From positions 1 to 64,000 of the forward strand of contig NZ_JBMOUD010000013.1 in the NCBI RefSeq assembly GCF_049319665.1: a stretch of DNA of 64,000 bases, read 5' to 3'. The translations under genes were made by a program, and so were the position numbers. This document shows, piece by piece, positions 16,505 to 25,230 of the stretch (its first letter is position 1; the number at the start of each line of letters is the position of its first letter). This DNA comes from JBMOUD01 sp049319665 (GTDB taxonomy: Bacteria > Pseudomonadota > Gammaproteobacteria > Enterobacterales > Enterobacteriaceae). Below the pieces are notes generated by a model. That model saw nothing but the letters and a program-made list of their open reading frames with translations. It was not told the DNA's origin and did not search any database.

Positions 16505-18532
16505 ATGCGATTAAACCCCAGTCAACAACACGCCGTCGAATTCGTTACCGGGCCTTGTTTGGTTCTGGCCGGGGCTGGCTCGGGTAAAACGCGGGTAATT
16601 ACCAACAAAATCGCTCATTTGATCCGTGAATGTGGTTATCAGGCTCGTCATATCGCTGCCGTAACCTTTACCAACAAAGCCGCGCGTGAAATGAAAGAGC
16701 GTGTAGGGCAAACGCTGGGGCGCAAAGAAGCGCGCGGATTAATGATCGCCACCTTCCATACTTTGGGGTTGGAGATTATTAAAAAAGAATTTGCAGCGTT
16801 GGGAATGAAGTCCAACTTTTCGCTATTTGACGATCAAGATCAGATAGCTTTGCTTAAGGAGTTGAGCGAAAAGTGGTTGGAAAATGACAAGACGTTGATC
16901 CAGCAATTGATCTCGACCATCTCCAATTGGAAAAACGATCTGGTTGATCCCGCTCGTGCGGCAGATTTAGCCCGATCCGAGCGTGATAAGCTTTTTGCCC
17001 ACTGTTACGCGATGTATCACGATCATATGCGCGCCTGTAATATTCTGGATTTCGACGATCTGATCCTGCTGCCGACATTGCTATTACAGCGCAATGAAGA
17101 AGTACGAGAACGTTGGCAGAATAAATTACGTTACCTGCTGGTGGATGAATATCAAGATACCAACACCAGCCAATACATGATGGTTAAGCTATTGGTCGGC
17201 AACCGCGCACGTTTTACCGTGGTCGGTGATGATGACCAGTCGATCTACTCTTGGCGCGGCGCACGGCCGCAAAATCTGGTGTTGCTGAAAGAAGACTTCC
17301 CACATTTGCAGGTCATTAAGCTTGAGCAGAACTATCGCTCGTCTCAGCGCATCCTCAAAGCTGCCAATATCCTGATCGCCAATAACCCACACGTGTTTGA
17401 GAAGCGATTATTTTCCGAATTGGGTTACGGTGAAGAGTTAAAAGTGGTCACGGCCAATAACGAAGACCACGAAGCGGAGCGCGTCGTCGGTGAACTGATT
17501 GCCCATCACTTTGTGAAGAAAACTAACTACGGCGATTACGCCATTTTGTATCGTGGTAATCACCAGTCGCGGCTGTTCGAAAAGATGCTGATGCAAAACC
17601 GCATCCCTTATCGTATCTCTGGCGGCACCTCTTTCTTCTCTCGCCCCGAAATTAAAGACTTGTTGGCTTACCTGCGTGTATTGACCAACCCCGATGACGA
17701 TAGCGCATTCTTGCGTATCGTTAACACGCCACGGCGTGAGATTGGGGCTGCGACCCTGCAAAAACTGGGTGAGTGGGCCAATCAGCGCAATAAAGGGCTA
17801 TTTAAAGCCAGCTTTGATATGGGGTTAAGCCAGTATTTAACGGGGAGAGGCTTAGAGTCTTTGCAGCGTTTTACCCATTGGATGGGGACTATCTCCGAAC
17901 TGGCCGAACGCGAACCTATCGCAGCGGTTAGAGATTTGATTCACGGTGTGGATTACGAAAGCTGGTTATTTGAAACTTCCCCCAGTCCGAAAGCCGCTGA
18001 AATGCGCATGAAAAACGTTAACCAGTTGTTTAGCTGGATGACCGAAATGCTTGAAGGTACCGACTTGGATGAGCCAATGACGCTGACTCAAGTGGTCACC
18101 CGTTTCACCCTGCGCGATATGATGGAACGCGGTGAAAGTGAAGAAGAGCTGGACCAAGTACAGCTGATGACGCTACATGCGTCAAAAGGTCTGGAATTCC
18201 CTTACGTCTTCTTAGTCGGCATGGAAGAAGGTCTGTTGCCGCATCAGAGCAGTATTGATGAAGACAACGTCGATGAAGAACGACGTCTGGCTTATGTGGG
18301 CATCACCCGCGCTCAGAAAGAGCTGATCTTTACGCTTTGTCGTGAAAGACGCCAATACGGTGAGCTCATTCGCCCAGAACCCAGCCGTTTCCTGTTAGAA
18401 CTGCCGCAAGATGATCTCGCCTGGGAAACCGAACGCAAAGTCGTTAGCCCAGAAGAACGGCAACAAAAAGGCTTAAGCAATCTGGAAAAAATCCGCGCAC
18501 AACTGGCAAAAGCCAAAGAAAACGGGAATTAA
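16505..18532 (+). CDS. rep: ATP-dependent DNA helicase Rep
   Basis: The 675-residue SF1A 3'-5' helicase helps forks pass protein blocks. Walker A AGAGSGKTR lies at residues 22-30, with DEYQDTN (motif II), VGDDDQSIYSWRGA (motif III) and QLMTLHASKGLEFP (motif V). The ATG at 16505 gives MRLNPSQQHAVEFV as in E. coli; the in-frame TTG at 16493 is not needed. It is a paralogue of uvrD, also in this window. It converges on gppA. Confidence 0.97.
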   Translation: MRLNPSQQHAVEFVTGPCLVLAGAGSGKTRVITNKIAHLIRECGYQARHIAAVTFTNKAAREMKERVGQTLGRKEARGLMIATFHTLGLEIIKKEFAALGMKSNFSLFDDQDQIALLKELSEKWLENDKTLIQQLISTISNWKNDLVDPARAADLARSERDKLFAHCYAMYHDHMRACNILDFDDLILLPTLLLQRNEEVRERWQNKLRYLLVDEYQDTNTSQYMMVKLLVGNRARFTVVGDDDQSIYSWRGARPQNLVLLKEDFPHLQVIKLEQNYRSSQRILKAANILIANNPHVFEKRLFSELGYGEELKVVTANNEDHEAERVVGELIAHHFVKKTNYGDYAILYRGNHQSRLFEKMLMQNRIPYRISGGTSFFSRPEIKDLLAYLRVLTNPDDDSAFLRIVNTPRREIGAATLQKLGEWANQRNKGLFKASFDMGLSQYLTGRGLESLQRFTHWMGTISELAEREPIAAVRDLIHGVDYESWLFETSPSPKAAEMRMKNVNQLFSWMTEMLEGTDLDEPMTLTQVVTRFTLRDMMERGESEEELDQVQLMTLHASKGLEFPYVFLVGMEEGLLPHQSSIDEDNVDEERRLAYVGITRAQKELIFTLCRERRQYGELIRPEPSRFLLELPQDDLAWETERKVVSPEERQQKGLSNLEKIRAQLAKAKENGN

Positions 18533-18727
18533 GAAAGGTTTTTGAATCTTTTTTGTGTTGGCTTAAAAAGCCAAGTGGCGCACTCAAAATTTCACTGATA
18601 AATGGTGGAGAGACAATAGTTTTATTATTAGCTCGCACCCGAATGCGGGGATCCGTAGGGATGAAATTTGCGCTATCGCGCAAGCCCCTGAAACACGACC
18701 GCTACTGGACTGAGAGTTAACGAATAT

Positions 18728-18750
18728 AAAAGGCGCCAAATTGCGCCCTC
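18728..18750 (-). terminator. Terminator of rhlB-gppA
   Basis: On the minus strand GGGCGC, AATTT and GCGCC form a hairpin followed by TTTTAT, 45 bases after the gppA stop. Two further hairpins (18771-18786 and 18787-18808) lie between it and the gene end. Confidence 0.75.
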
Positions 18751-18794
18751 CGATTTACATCATAACGGGCTCAGTCGCCTACTGAGAAGGAACC

Positions 18795-20294
18795 TTAGGC
18801 AGGTTCCTGTTCTTCAATACTCAACGGCCAATGGACGTAGCTCTGCCAATGGCTTTCTTGCTCTAACTCTTCGGCGCGCAGCGGATGTTGTTCTAACCAG
18901 CCTTGAGGTACCACGACACGGAGCTCATCTTCGTTAGCATGCAGACGTACTGCCGGTAACGTGTCATCACGGCGACGGCTGGCAAAGATAATCGCCAGTC
19001 GCATAATGCGGCACAAACGTTCTGCCTGACGTGGTGGCAAGGCGTTTTGCTGATTAAGCAGTGACAAGTCCAGATTGCTGTTCTGGTTTTGCAGCAGTGT
19101 GGCTAATAGTTTCTTTTGAGCGGGGGTAAAGCCCGGCAAATCCAGATGGCGGATTAAATAGGCCGCATGCTGTGGCGCTTTTTTGAAATCAACGCTTAAA
19201 CCAATCTCGTGAATCAAACAGGCGCTGTTGAGTAATTCTCGCGCACGTTCGTCCAAGTGCCAGATATTTGCTACCTGTACAGAGAAGTTATCCGCTAATT
19301 GGGCGACGCGAGCAGCCTGTTCACTATCAAGCAGATAGTGACGTTGTAAATTACGCAGCGTACGTAAACGAATATCCTGCACGACAGGTAAATGCAGCAT
19401 GCCATAGACCAATCCTTCGCGCAGTGCGCCGCCGGCTAAGGTCATGGTTTCAATATTTAGCGTTTTGAAAAGAGCTATCAGAATAGATAAGCCGCTAGGG
19501 AAGACTAACGCTCGTTCTAATGTTAGTCCTTCTATTTCTAATTCTTCCAACTTGCCACAGGCAATAGCTCGTTGTTTGAGCTGTTGTAACTTAGGCAGGG
19601 TAATACGTTCGTCCATGCCTTGAGCAACCATAATTTCCTGCAACGCTTGCACGGTGCCTGAGGCACCTACACAAATTTGCCAACCGTTTTCTAGCAGTAT
19701 ATTGGCGACAGGGCGGATCATTTCGGTTGCGGCGAGTTCTGCCTGTTCAAAATTTTCTTTCGCGAGATTGCGATCCCCAAAGTAGCGTTCGAGCCAGGTT
19801 ACGCAACCCATAGATAGGCTGAATAACCGCGTTGCCTGCGCGCCGGTTCCGGTGACAAGTTCGGTACTGCCACCGCCGATATCGACCACTAGCCGCTTTT
19901 CCGGGCCGCCAGTGGTATGCGCTACACCTTGGTAAATCAATCGAGCTTCTTCTTCGCCGCTGATCACTTGTACCGGGCAACCCAAGATAGTTTCAGCCAC
20001 CTTGAGAAATTCATCGGCATTGTTCGCCAATCGTAATGTTGCGGTAGCCACGACACGAATTTGATCGAGCGGAATATCCTGCAGCCGTTCAGAGAATAAC
20101 CTGAGGCATTGCCAGCCGCGTTGCATCGCTTCCTGCGATAGCTGATTTTGCTTGTCGAGCCCTGCGGCTAGGCGAACTTTACGTTTAATACGCGCTAGCG
20201 TTTGAATACTTCCCGCCACCTCACGGACGACCAACATATGAAAGCTGTTGGAACCCAGATCGATCGCTGCATAAAGTGAGGTGGAGCTCAGCAT
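18795..20294 (-). CDS. gppA: Guanosine pentaphosphate phosphohydrolase
   Basis: The 499-residue Ppx/GppA phosphatase converts pppGpp to ppGpp in the stringent response and can degrade polyphosphate ends. The actin-like ATPase-fold motifs DLGSNSFHMLV (N-terminus) and DIGGGSTELVTG are present, and an HD-like domain covers the C-terminal third. The start at 20294 gives MLSSTSLYAAIDLG and lies four bases after the rhlB stop, which suggests translational coupling. An in-frame upstream start lies inside rhlB and is rejected. Confidence 0.95.
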   Translation of the reverse strand: MLSSTSLYAAIDLGSNSFHMLVVREVAGSIQTLARIKRKVRLAAGLDKQNQLSQEAMQRGWQCLRLFSERLQDIPLDQIRVVATATLRLANNADEFLKVAETILGCPVQVISGEEEARLIYQGVAHTTGGPEKRLVVDIGGGSTELVTGTGAQATRLFSLSMGCVTWLERYFGDRNLAKENFEQAELAATEMIRPVANILLENGWQICVGASGTVQALQEIMVAQGMDERITLPKLQQLKQRAIACGKLEELEIEGLTLERALVFPSGLSILIALFKTLNIETMTLAGGALREGLVYGMLHLPVVQDIRLRTLRNLQRHYLLDSEQAARVAQLADNFSVQVANIWHLDERARELLNSACLIHEIGLSVDFKKAPQHAAYLIRHLDLPGFTPAQKKLLATLLQNQNSNLDLSLLNQQNALPPRQAERLCRIMRLAIIFASRRRDDTLPAVRLHANEDELRVVVPQGWLEQHPLRAEELEQESHWQSYVHWPLSIEEQEPA

Positions 20295-20298
20295 AGTT

Positions 20299-21591
20299 TT
20301 AGCTCGTGCGTTTACGGTTATTACGAGGCGCACCATTTCCGCGACGCGACGATGGCGTATTGCGGCGTGGGCCATTACCATTGCGACTGCGAGCCAGGCG
20401 TTTCGCCGGAGGCAAATCAGTCAATAGGGCATCACTATTATATTTGCTAACTGGAATACTGTGGCCAGTATAGGTTTCAATCGCCGTCAAGTTCAGCGCG
20501 TATTCTTCACAAGCCAGGCTTATCGAGTGACCACTTAAACCAGCACGGCCGGTACGGCCAATACGGTGAACATAATCTTCACAGTCATCAGGCAAATCGT
20601 AGTTAAAAACGTGTGTCACGGCTGGGATATGCAAACCGCGAGCGGCGACATCGGTAGCGACCAAGATGTCGAGATCACCTTTGGTGAAATCTTCCAGAAC
20701 ACGCAGACGTTTCTTCTGCGGCACGTCGCCGGTCAACAGACCAACGCGATGACCATCGGCAGCCAAACTCCCCCAAACCTCTTCACAGCGATGCTTGGTG
20801 TTTGCGAAGATAATGCAGCGATCTGGCCACTCTTCTTCAATCAACGTTTGCAACAGGCGCATTTTCTCTTCATTTGAAGGATAGAAAAGCTCTTCCTTAA
20901 TGCGGTGTCCGGTTCTTTGTTCCGGTTCGATTTCAATCGACTCGGCATTGTTCATGTTTTCAAATGCTAATTCTTTAACGCGATAAGATAACGTTGCAGA
21001 GAACAGCATATTTAAACGTTGATCGGCTGGTGGCATTCTGCGGAACAGCCAGCGGATATCCTTAATAAAGCCCAGATCGAACATACGATCGGCTTCATCA
21101 AGCACAACGACCTGAATCGCGCCCAAATTGATATGATTCTGTTTGGCGTAGTCGATGAGACGACCGGTTGTACCAATCAGGATATCAACGCCGCTTTCTA
21201 ACACTTTTAGCTGTTTGTCGTAGCCATCACCGCCGTAAGCCAGACCCAACTTCAGGCCAGTAGACTCGGAAAGTGCGGCGGCGTCAGAGTGAATTTGTAC
21301 TGCTAATTCACGCGTTGGTGCCATAATCAACGCACGAGGTTGATTGGTTTGGCGACCTTCTGCAGCGGGGTGAGAAAGCAAATAATGGAAAGTAGACGCT
21401 AAGAAAGCTAGCGTCTTGCCGGTACCGGTTTGCGCCTGACCCGCTACATCTCGCCCAGAAAGGGTAATTGGCAATGCCAATGCCTGAATAGGGGTGCAGT
21501 AATGAAAGCCTTTCTTTTCAAGGGCTTCAACCGCAAGTGGGTGCAGGGCGAAGTCGGAAAACTTCTTTTCTGTTAAGTGTGTTTTGCTCAT
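20299..21591 (-). CDS. rhlB: ATP-dependent RNA helicase RhlB
   Basis: The 430-residue DEAD-box helicase is part of the RNA degradosome with RNase E, PNPase and enolase. Visible motifs are the Q motif FHYCTPIQ, AQTGTGKT (I), DEAD (II), SAT (III) and HRIGRTGRAG (VI). The arginine-, asparagine- and glycine-rich tail after about residue 395 matches the basic tail that binds RNA. It is nine residues longer than the E. coli protein, mainly in this tail. Divergent from trxA, with gppA downstream. Confidence 0.97.
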   Translation of the reverse strand: MSKTHLTEKKFSDFALHPLAVEALEKKGFHYCTPIQALALPITLSGRDVAGQAQTGTGKTLAFLASTFHYLLSHPAAEGRQTNQPRALIMAPTRELAVQIHSDAAALSESTGLKLGLAYGGDGYDKQLKVLESGVDILIGTTGRLIDYAKQNHINLGAIQVVVLDEADRMFDLGFIKDIRWLFRRMPPADQRLNMLFSATLSYRVKELAFENMNNAESIEIEPEQRTGHRIKEELFYPSNEEKMRLLQTLIEEEWPDRCIIFANTKHRCEEVWGSLAADGHRVGLLTGDVPQKKRLRVLEDFTKGDLDILVATDVAARGLHIPAVTHVFNYDLPDDCEDYVHRIGRTGRAGLSGHSISLACEEYALNLTAIETYTGHSIPVSKYNSDALLTDLPPAKRLARSRNGNGPRRNTPSSRRGNGAPRNNRKRTS

Positions 21592-21723
21592 AGTGTGGTA
21601 GAATATCAGCTAAGTATTGCTTTACGAAAGCATATCCGTTGAAATAAAAACGGTGAAATCAAGTCAACCTGATGTTGCTTAATGCTACATCAACCAGGTA
21701 AAGATAATCCTTTGGAGTAGAAC

Positions 21724-22050
21724 ATGAGCGATAAAATTATTCATCTGAGCGATGACAGTTTTGGCAACGACGTCCTGAAAGCAGAAGGGCCTGTTCTGGT
21801 CGACTTCTGGGCAGAATGGTGCGGTCCATGTAAGATGATTGCTCCGATCCTGGACGAAATTGCCGGCGAGTTTGCAGGTAAGTTGACCATTGCTAAATTG
21901 AATATCGATGAGAACCAAGGTACCGCGCCAAAATACGGTATCCGCGGTATCCCAACGCTGTTGTTATTCAAAGGCGGTGAAGTGGCTGCAACCAAAGTTG
22001 GTGCCCTGTCAAAAAGCCAGCTGAAAGAGTTCTTGGAAGCAAATCTGTAA
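21724..22050 (+). CDS. trxA: Thioredoxin 1
   Basis: The 108-residue disulfide reductase has the redox site WCGPC with C33 and C36, and cis-proline in GIPTLLLF. It reduces ribonucleotide reductase, PAPS reductase and others. TTGGAGTAGAAC precedes the start. A near-palindrome (TGATGTTGC-/GCTACATCA, about 21670-21692) lies in its leader. Confidence 0.98.
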   Translation: MSDKIIHLSDDSFGNDVLKAEGPVLVDFWAEWCGPCKMIAPILDEIAGEFAGKLTIAKLNIDENQGTAPKYGIRGIPTLLLFKGGEVAATKVGALSKSQLKEFLEANL

Positions 22051-22167
22051 TCTGAATTAGCATATTCAGCTAGGTGTTTAGGGGTGCTTCGAGTTTTTCA
22101 AATTGACCTCTAGACGCCTGTCTGGAAGCGTGATAAGTTTATCTTCACTGCATATAGACCTTACCTG

Positions 22168-22231
22168 TAGTTTGACTCTTATATAGTTTGATTCTAACCA
22201 TAGTTTGACTCTTATATAGTTTGATTCTAAC
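22168..22231. repeat. Tandem 33-bp repeat in the rho leader
   Basis: A 33-base unit beginning TAGTTTGACTCTTATA (22168-22200) is repeated directly at 22201-22231 without mismatch over 31 bases. Each unit is itself made of two related halves (TAGTTTGACTCTTATA and TAGTTTGATTCTAAC), giving four degenerate 16-17-base copies. It lies between trxA and rho. Confidence 0.9.
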
Positions 22232-22295
22232 GTTTTACCCTGTGTCGAAAACATCTGCCTCTAATGTTGCTTCTAAAAAATAAGTTGAACTGGCG

Positions 22296-22382
22296 ATGTG
22301 CTTTGACAATCTAACGGTTTACATACAAGCGGCTTTAAGACACCTTCAATATCAGTCTGCCCTCTACAACACTGGCTCGTGA
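22296..22382 (+). CDS. Candidate rho leader peptide
   Basis: A 28-codon ORF beginning MCFDNLTVYIQAALRH lies 128 bases before rho. E. coli has a 33-codon leader ORF (rhoL) in the same place, but no sequence likeness to it is apparent and no strong ribosome binding site precedes this one. The 460-base trxA-rho gap is otherwise free of genes. Confidence 0.2.
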   Translation: MCFDNLTVYIQAALRHLQYQSALYNTGS

Positions 22383-22510
22383 GCGTTTACGTGCTGCCTG
22401 TTATCAGAAACTGCTAATTGAGTGTCGTATATAAACAGGCACGGATGACCTTGCCATCCTCATTCACGACAGATGTTCGAGACATACCCCGAGTTAAAGA
22501 ACCCACCACT

Positions 22511-23770
22511 ATGAATCTTACCGAATTAAAAAATACGCCGGTTTCTGACCTAATAGCACTCGGCGAAAATATGGGACTTGAAAACCAAGCCCGTATGCGT
22601 AAACAAGACATCATCTTCTCGATTTTGAAGCAACATGCGAAAAGCGGAGAAGATATTTTCGGCGACGGCGTACTGGAAATATTGCAGGACGGATTTGGTT
22701 TCCTCCGCTCTGGTGATAGTTCCTACCTTGCTGGTCCCGACGATATCTATGTTTCTCCTAGCCAAATCCGCCGCTTCAATCTCCGTACTGGTGACACCAT
22801 TTCTGGTAAAATTCGCCCACCAAAAGAAGGTGAACGCTATTTTGCCCTGTTAAAAGTTAACGAAGTTAACTACGACAAACCTGAAAACGCCCGCAGTAAA
22901 ATCCTGTTCGAAAACCTTACTCCACTTCATGCTAATTCTCGTCTGCGGATGGAACGAGGCAATGGTTCGACAGAAGATTTAACCGCTCGCGTACTGGATT
23001 TGGCTGCGCCAATCGGTCGTGGACAGCGTGGACTCATCGTAGCACCGCCGAAAGCCGGTAAAACTATGTTGTTGCAGAACATCGCCACTAACATTGCTTA
23101 CAATCATCCAGATTGCGTATTGATGGTGCTGCTGATTGACGAGCGTCCAGAAGAAGTGACCGAGATGCAACGTTTGGTTAAAGGTGAAGTTATTGCTTCT
23201 ACCTTTGATGAGCCAGCGTCTCGCCACGTTCAGGTCGCCGAAATGGTCATCGAGAAAGCTAAGCGTTTGGTTGAGCATAAAAAAGACGTCATTATCTTGC
23301 TCGACTCCATCACTCGTTTAGCGCGTGCTTATAACACCGTGGTTCCAGCATCTGGCAAAGTGTTGACTGGTGGTGTGGATGCTAACGCATTGCATCGTCC
23401 TAAGCGTTTCTTCGGTGCCGCTCGTAACGTAGAAGAAGGTGGTAGTTTGACTATCATCGCCACCGCACTGGTTGATACCGGTTCGAAGATGGATGAAGTG
23501 ATCTACGAAGAGTTTAAAGGTACCGGCAACATGGAATTGCACTTGGCGCGTAAAATCGCTGAAAAACGTGTATTCCCTGCTATCGATTACAATCGCTCTG
23601 GTACCCGTAAAGAAGAATTACTTACCAGTTCTGAAGAGCTGCAAAAAATGTGGATCCTGCGCAAAATTATTCACCCAATGGGTGAGATCGACGCGATGGA
23701 GTTCCTCATCAATAAGCTTGCGATGACAAAAACCAATGACGATTTCTTCGATATGATGAAACGTTCTTAG
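22511..23770 (+). CDS. rho: Transcription termination factor Rho
   Basis: The 419-residue hexameric RNA-dependent ATPase has the N-terminal RNA-binding domain (residues 1-130, starting MNLTELKNTPVSDLIALGEN), P-loop APPKAGKTM near residue 178, DERPEEVTEMQR and the R-loop SITRLARAYN. It is almost identical to E. coli Rho. An in-frame ATG-less extension upstream to 22418 is not supported by homology. A long leader (460 bases after trxA) fits the known autoregulation of rho by Rho-dependent attenuation. Confidence 0.98.
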   Translation: MNLTELKNTPVSDLIALGENMGLENQARMRKQDIIFSILKQHAKSGEDIFGDGVLEILQDGFGFLRSGDSSYLAGPDDIYVSPSQIRRFNLRTGDTISGKIRPPKEGERYFALLKVNEVNYDKPENARSKILFENLTPLHANSRLRMERGNGSTEDLTARVLDLAAPIGRGQRGLIVAPPKAGKTMLLQNIATNIAYNHPDCVLMVLLIDERPEEVTEMQRLVKGEVIASTFDEPASRHVQVAEMVIEKAKRLVEHKKDVIILLDSITRLARAYNTVVPASGKVLTGGVDANALHRPKRFFGAARNVEEGGSLTIIATALVDTGSKMDEVIYEEFKGTGNMELHLARKIAEKRVFPAIDYNRSGTRKEELLTSSEELQKMWILRKIIHPMGEIDAMEFLINKLAMTKTNDDFFDMMKRS

Positions 23771-23790
23771 TTTTCATTAGTAAATCTGTG

Positions 23791-23820
23791 CAAAACGCCA
23801 CGCTAAGTCGTGGCGTTTTG
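23791..23820. terminator. Terminator after rho
   Basis: CAAAACGCCACG and CGTGGCGTTTTG form a perfect 12-base stem with a 6-base loop, 20 bases after the rho stop. Confidence 0.9.
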
Positions 23821-24005
23821 TGCTTTAGGTGGTTACGATATGTAACGTAATTTTTTTAGTAAAATTATTCAGATATACACCGATAGTTTTTTCCATTTTC
23901 TCTGTTTACTTTATCGATGTTTAAAAGTGCGATAGCACAGCATTTTAAGTTTTGTTGGAAAAAAACAAACTGTAGCAATAAGATATGATGGTAAAGCTGT
24001 GAGGT

Positions 24006-24110
24006 ATGATGATGATTAATAAGCTTCAAGCTCGACTACATTCTCTTTTTGCAGATCAATCTTTATTGCAGAGATGTATTAATTGTGAATTTACTCACTA
24101 TGAGTACTGA
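24006..24110 (+). CDS. Small upstream ORF overlapping the wecA start
   Basis: This 34-codon ORF opens with three consecutive ATG codons (24006, 24009, 24012) and begins MMMINKLQARLHSLFADQ. GAGG at 24001-24004 is seven bases before the third ATG. It runs in a different frame through the wecA GTG (24085) and ends at 24110, eight bases past the internal wecA ATG at 24100. wecA itself has only a weak ribosome binding site, so translation coupling is plausible. Whether a peptide is made is unknown. Confidence 0.4.
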   Translation: MMMINKLQARLHSLFADQSLLQRCINCEFTHYEY

Positions 24111-25167
24111 ACTTTTCTTTATTTTCTTGTTTTCTTTTGTCTTTTTATTTTTGGCACGAAAAGTTGCCAAAAAAATAGGCTTGGTGGACAAGCCCGATTT
24201 CCGTAAACGCCATCAGGGGCTGATTCCTCTGGTTGGCGGCATTTCTGTCTACGCTGGTATCTGCTTCACCTTTTCCATCACCGATTATCACATCGCCCAT
24301 CGAGAATTGTACTTGATTTGCTCTGGGTTGCTGGTCTTTGTTGGCGCGTTAGACGATCGCTTCGATATTAGCGTGAGAATCCGCGCTTTCATTCAGGCGA
24401 TTGTCGCGATTGTGATGATGGTATTTGCTGGCATGGTGCTGAGTAATCTGGGTCATATCATCGGGCCTTGGGCGATGGCATTAGGGCCGTTCAGCTATCT
24501 ATTTACTCTGTTTGCCGTCTGGGCGGCTATCAACGCTTTCAATATGGTTGATGGTATCGACGGCCTTCTTGGTGGTTTGTCTTGTGTCACCTTTGGCGCG
24601 ATGGGCATTGTGATGTTCATGAGCGGATACAGAGAGTTGGCGCTGTGGTGTTTTGCGATGATTGCCTGCATTGTGCCTTATATTCTGCTTAACCTCGGTG
24701 CCTTTGGCCGCCGCTATAAAGTGTTTATGGGAGATGCGGGCAGTACATTAATTGGTTTTACGGTCATTTGGATCTTACTGCAAAGTACACAGGGGGTCTC
24801 TCCTCCTATGACGCCTGTCACTGCACTTTGGTTAATCGCTATTCCGCTAATGGATATGATTGCCATCATGTACCGTCGCTTGCGTAAAGGCATGAGTCCC
24901 TTCTCCCCGGACCGCCAACATATTCACCATTTGATCATGCGGGCCGGGTTCACCTCTCGGCAGGCTTTTGTCCTCATCACTTTAGCGGCAGCGGTGCTGG
25001 CGGCTATAGGGGTAACTGGTGAGCATTTGTTGGTGCCGGAATGGGTGATGCTGGCGCTATTCCTGCTCGCATTTCTACTGTATGGCTATTGTATAAAACG
25101 TGCATGGCGAGTGGCTCGCTTTATTAAAAGAGTGAAAAGACGCTTGCGTCGGATGACTCACCAATAG
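24085..25167 (+). CDS. wecA: UDP-GlcNAc:undecaprenyl-P GlcNAc-1-P transferase WecA
   Basis: The 360-residue integral membrane enzyme starts ECA (and many O antigens) by moving GlcNAc-1-phosphate to undecaprenyl phosphate. It has about 11 hydrophobic segments, the GALDDRFDIS motif, NMVDGIDGLLGG and the cytosolic HIHHLIMR motif typical of this family. The GTG at 24085 gives VNLLTMSTEL, aligned with the E. coli start; an ATG at 24100 is a second option. First gene of the wec operon. Confidence 0.95.
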   Translation: MNLLTMSTELFFIFLFSFVFLFLARKVAKKIGLVDKPDFRKRHQGLIPLVGGISVYAGICFTFSITDYHIAHRELYLICSGLLVFVGALDDRFDISVRIRAFIQAIVAIVMMVFAGMVLSNLGHIIGPWAMALGPFSYLFTLFAVWAAINAFNMVDGIDGLLGGLSCVTFGAMGIVMFMSGYRELALWCFAMIACIVPYILLNLGAFGRRYKVFMGDAGSTLIGFTVIWILLQSTQGVSPPMTPVTALWLIAIPLMDMIAIMYRRLRKGMSPFSPDRQHIHHLIMRAGFTSRQAFVLITLAAAVLAAIGVTGEHLLVPEWVMLALFLLAFLLYGYCIKRAWRVARFIKRVKRRLRRMTHQ

Positions 25168-25230
25168 ATCTTTAATCATTCATTTAGCTATTTATCCATC
25201 TGGCTATTTATCAATTGAGGTTTGGTTGGG

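Noticed and set aside
18540..18727. Spacer after rep with a TTGGCTT/AAGCCAA hairpin (18558-18574)
   Set aside because: Considered as a repeat element or an RNA gene, but the stem is short and nothing else in the spacer matches a known family; at most a weak rep terminator.
22418..22510. In-frame N-terminal extension of rho
   Set aside because: Rho is highly conserved and starts at MNLTELKNTP; the extension has no similarity to known Rho proteins.
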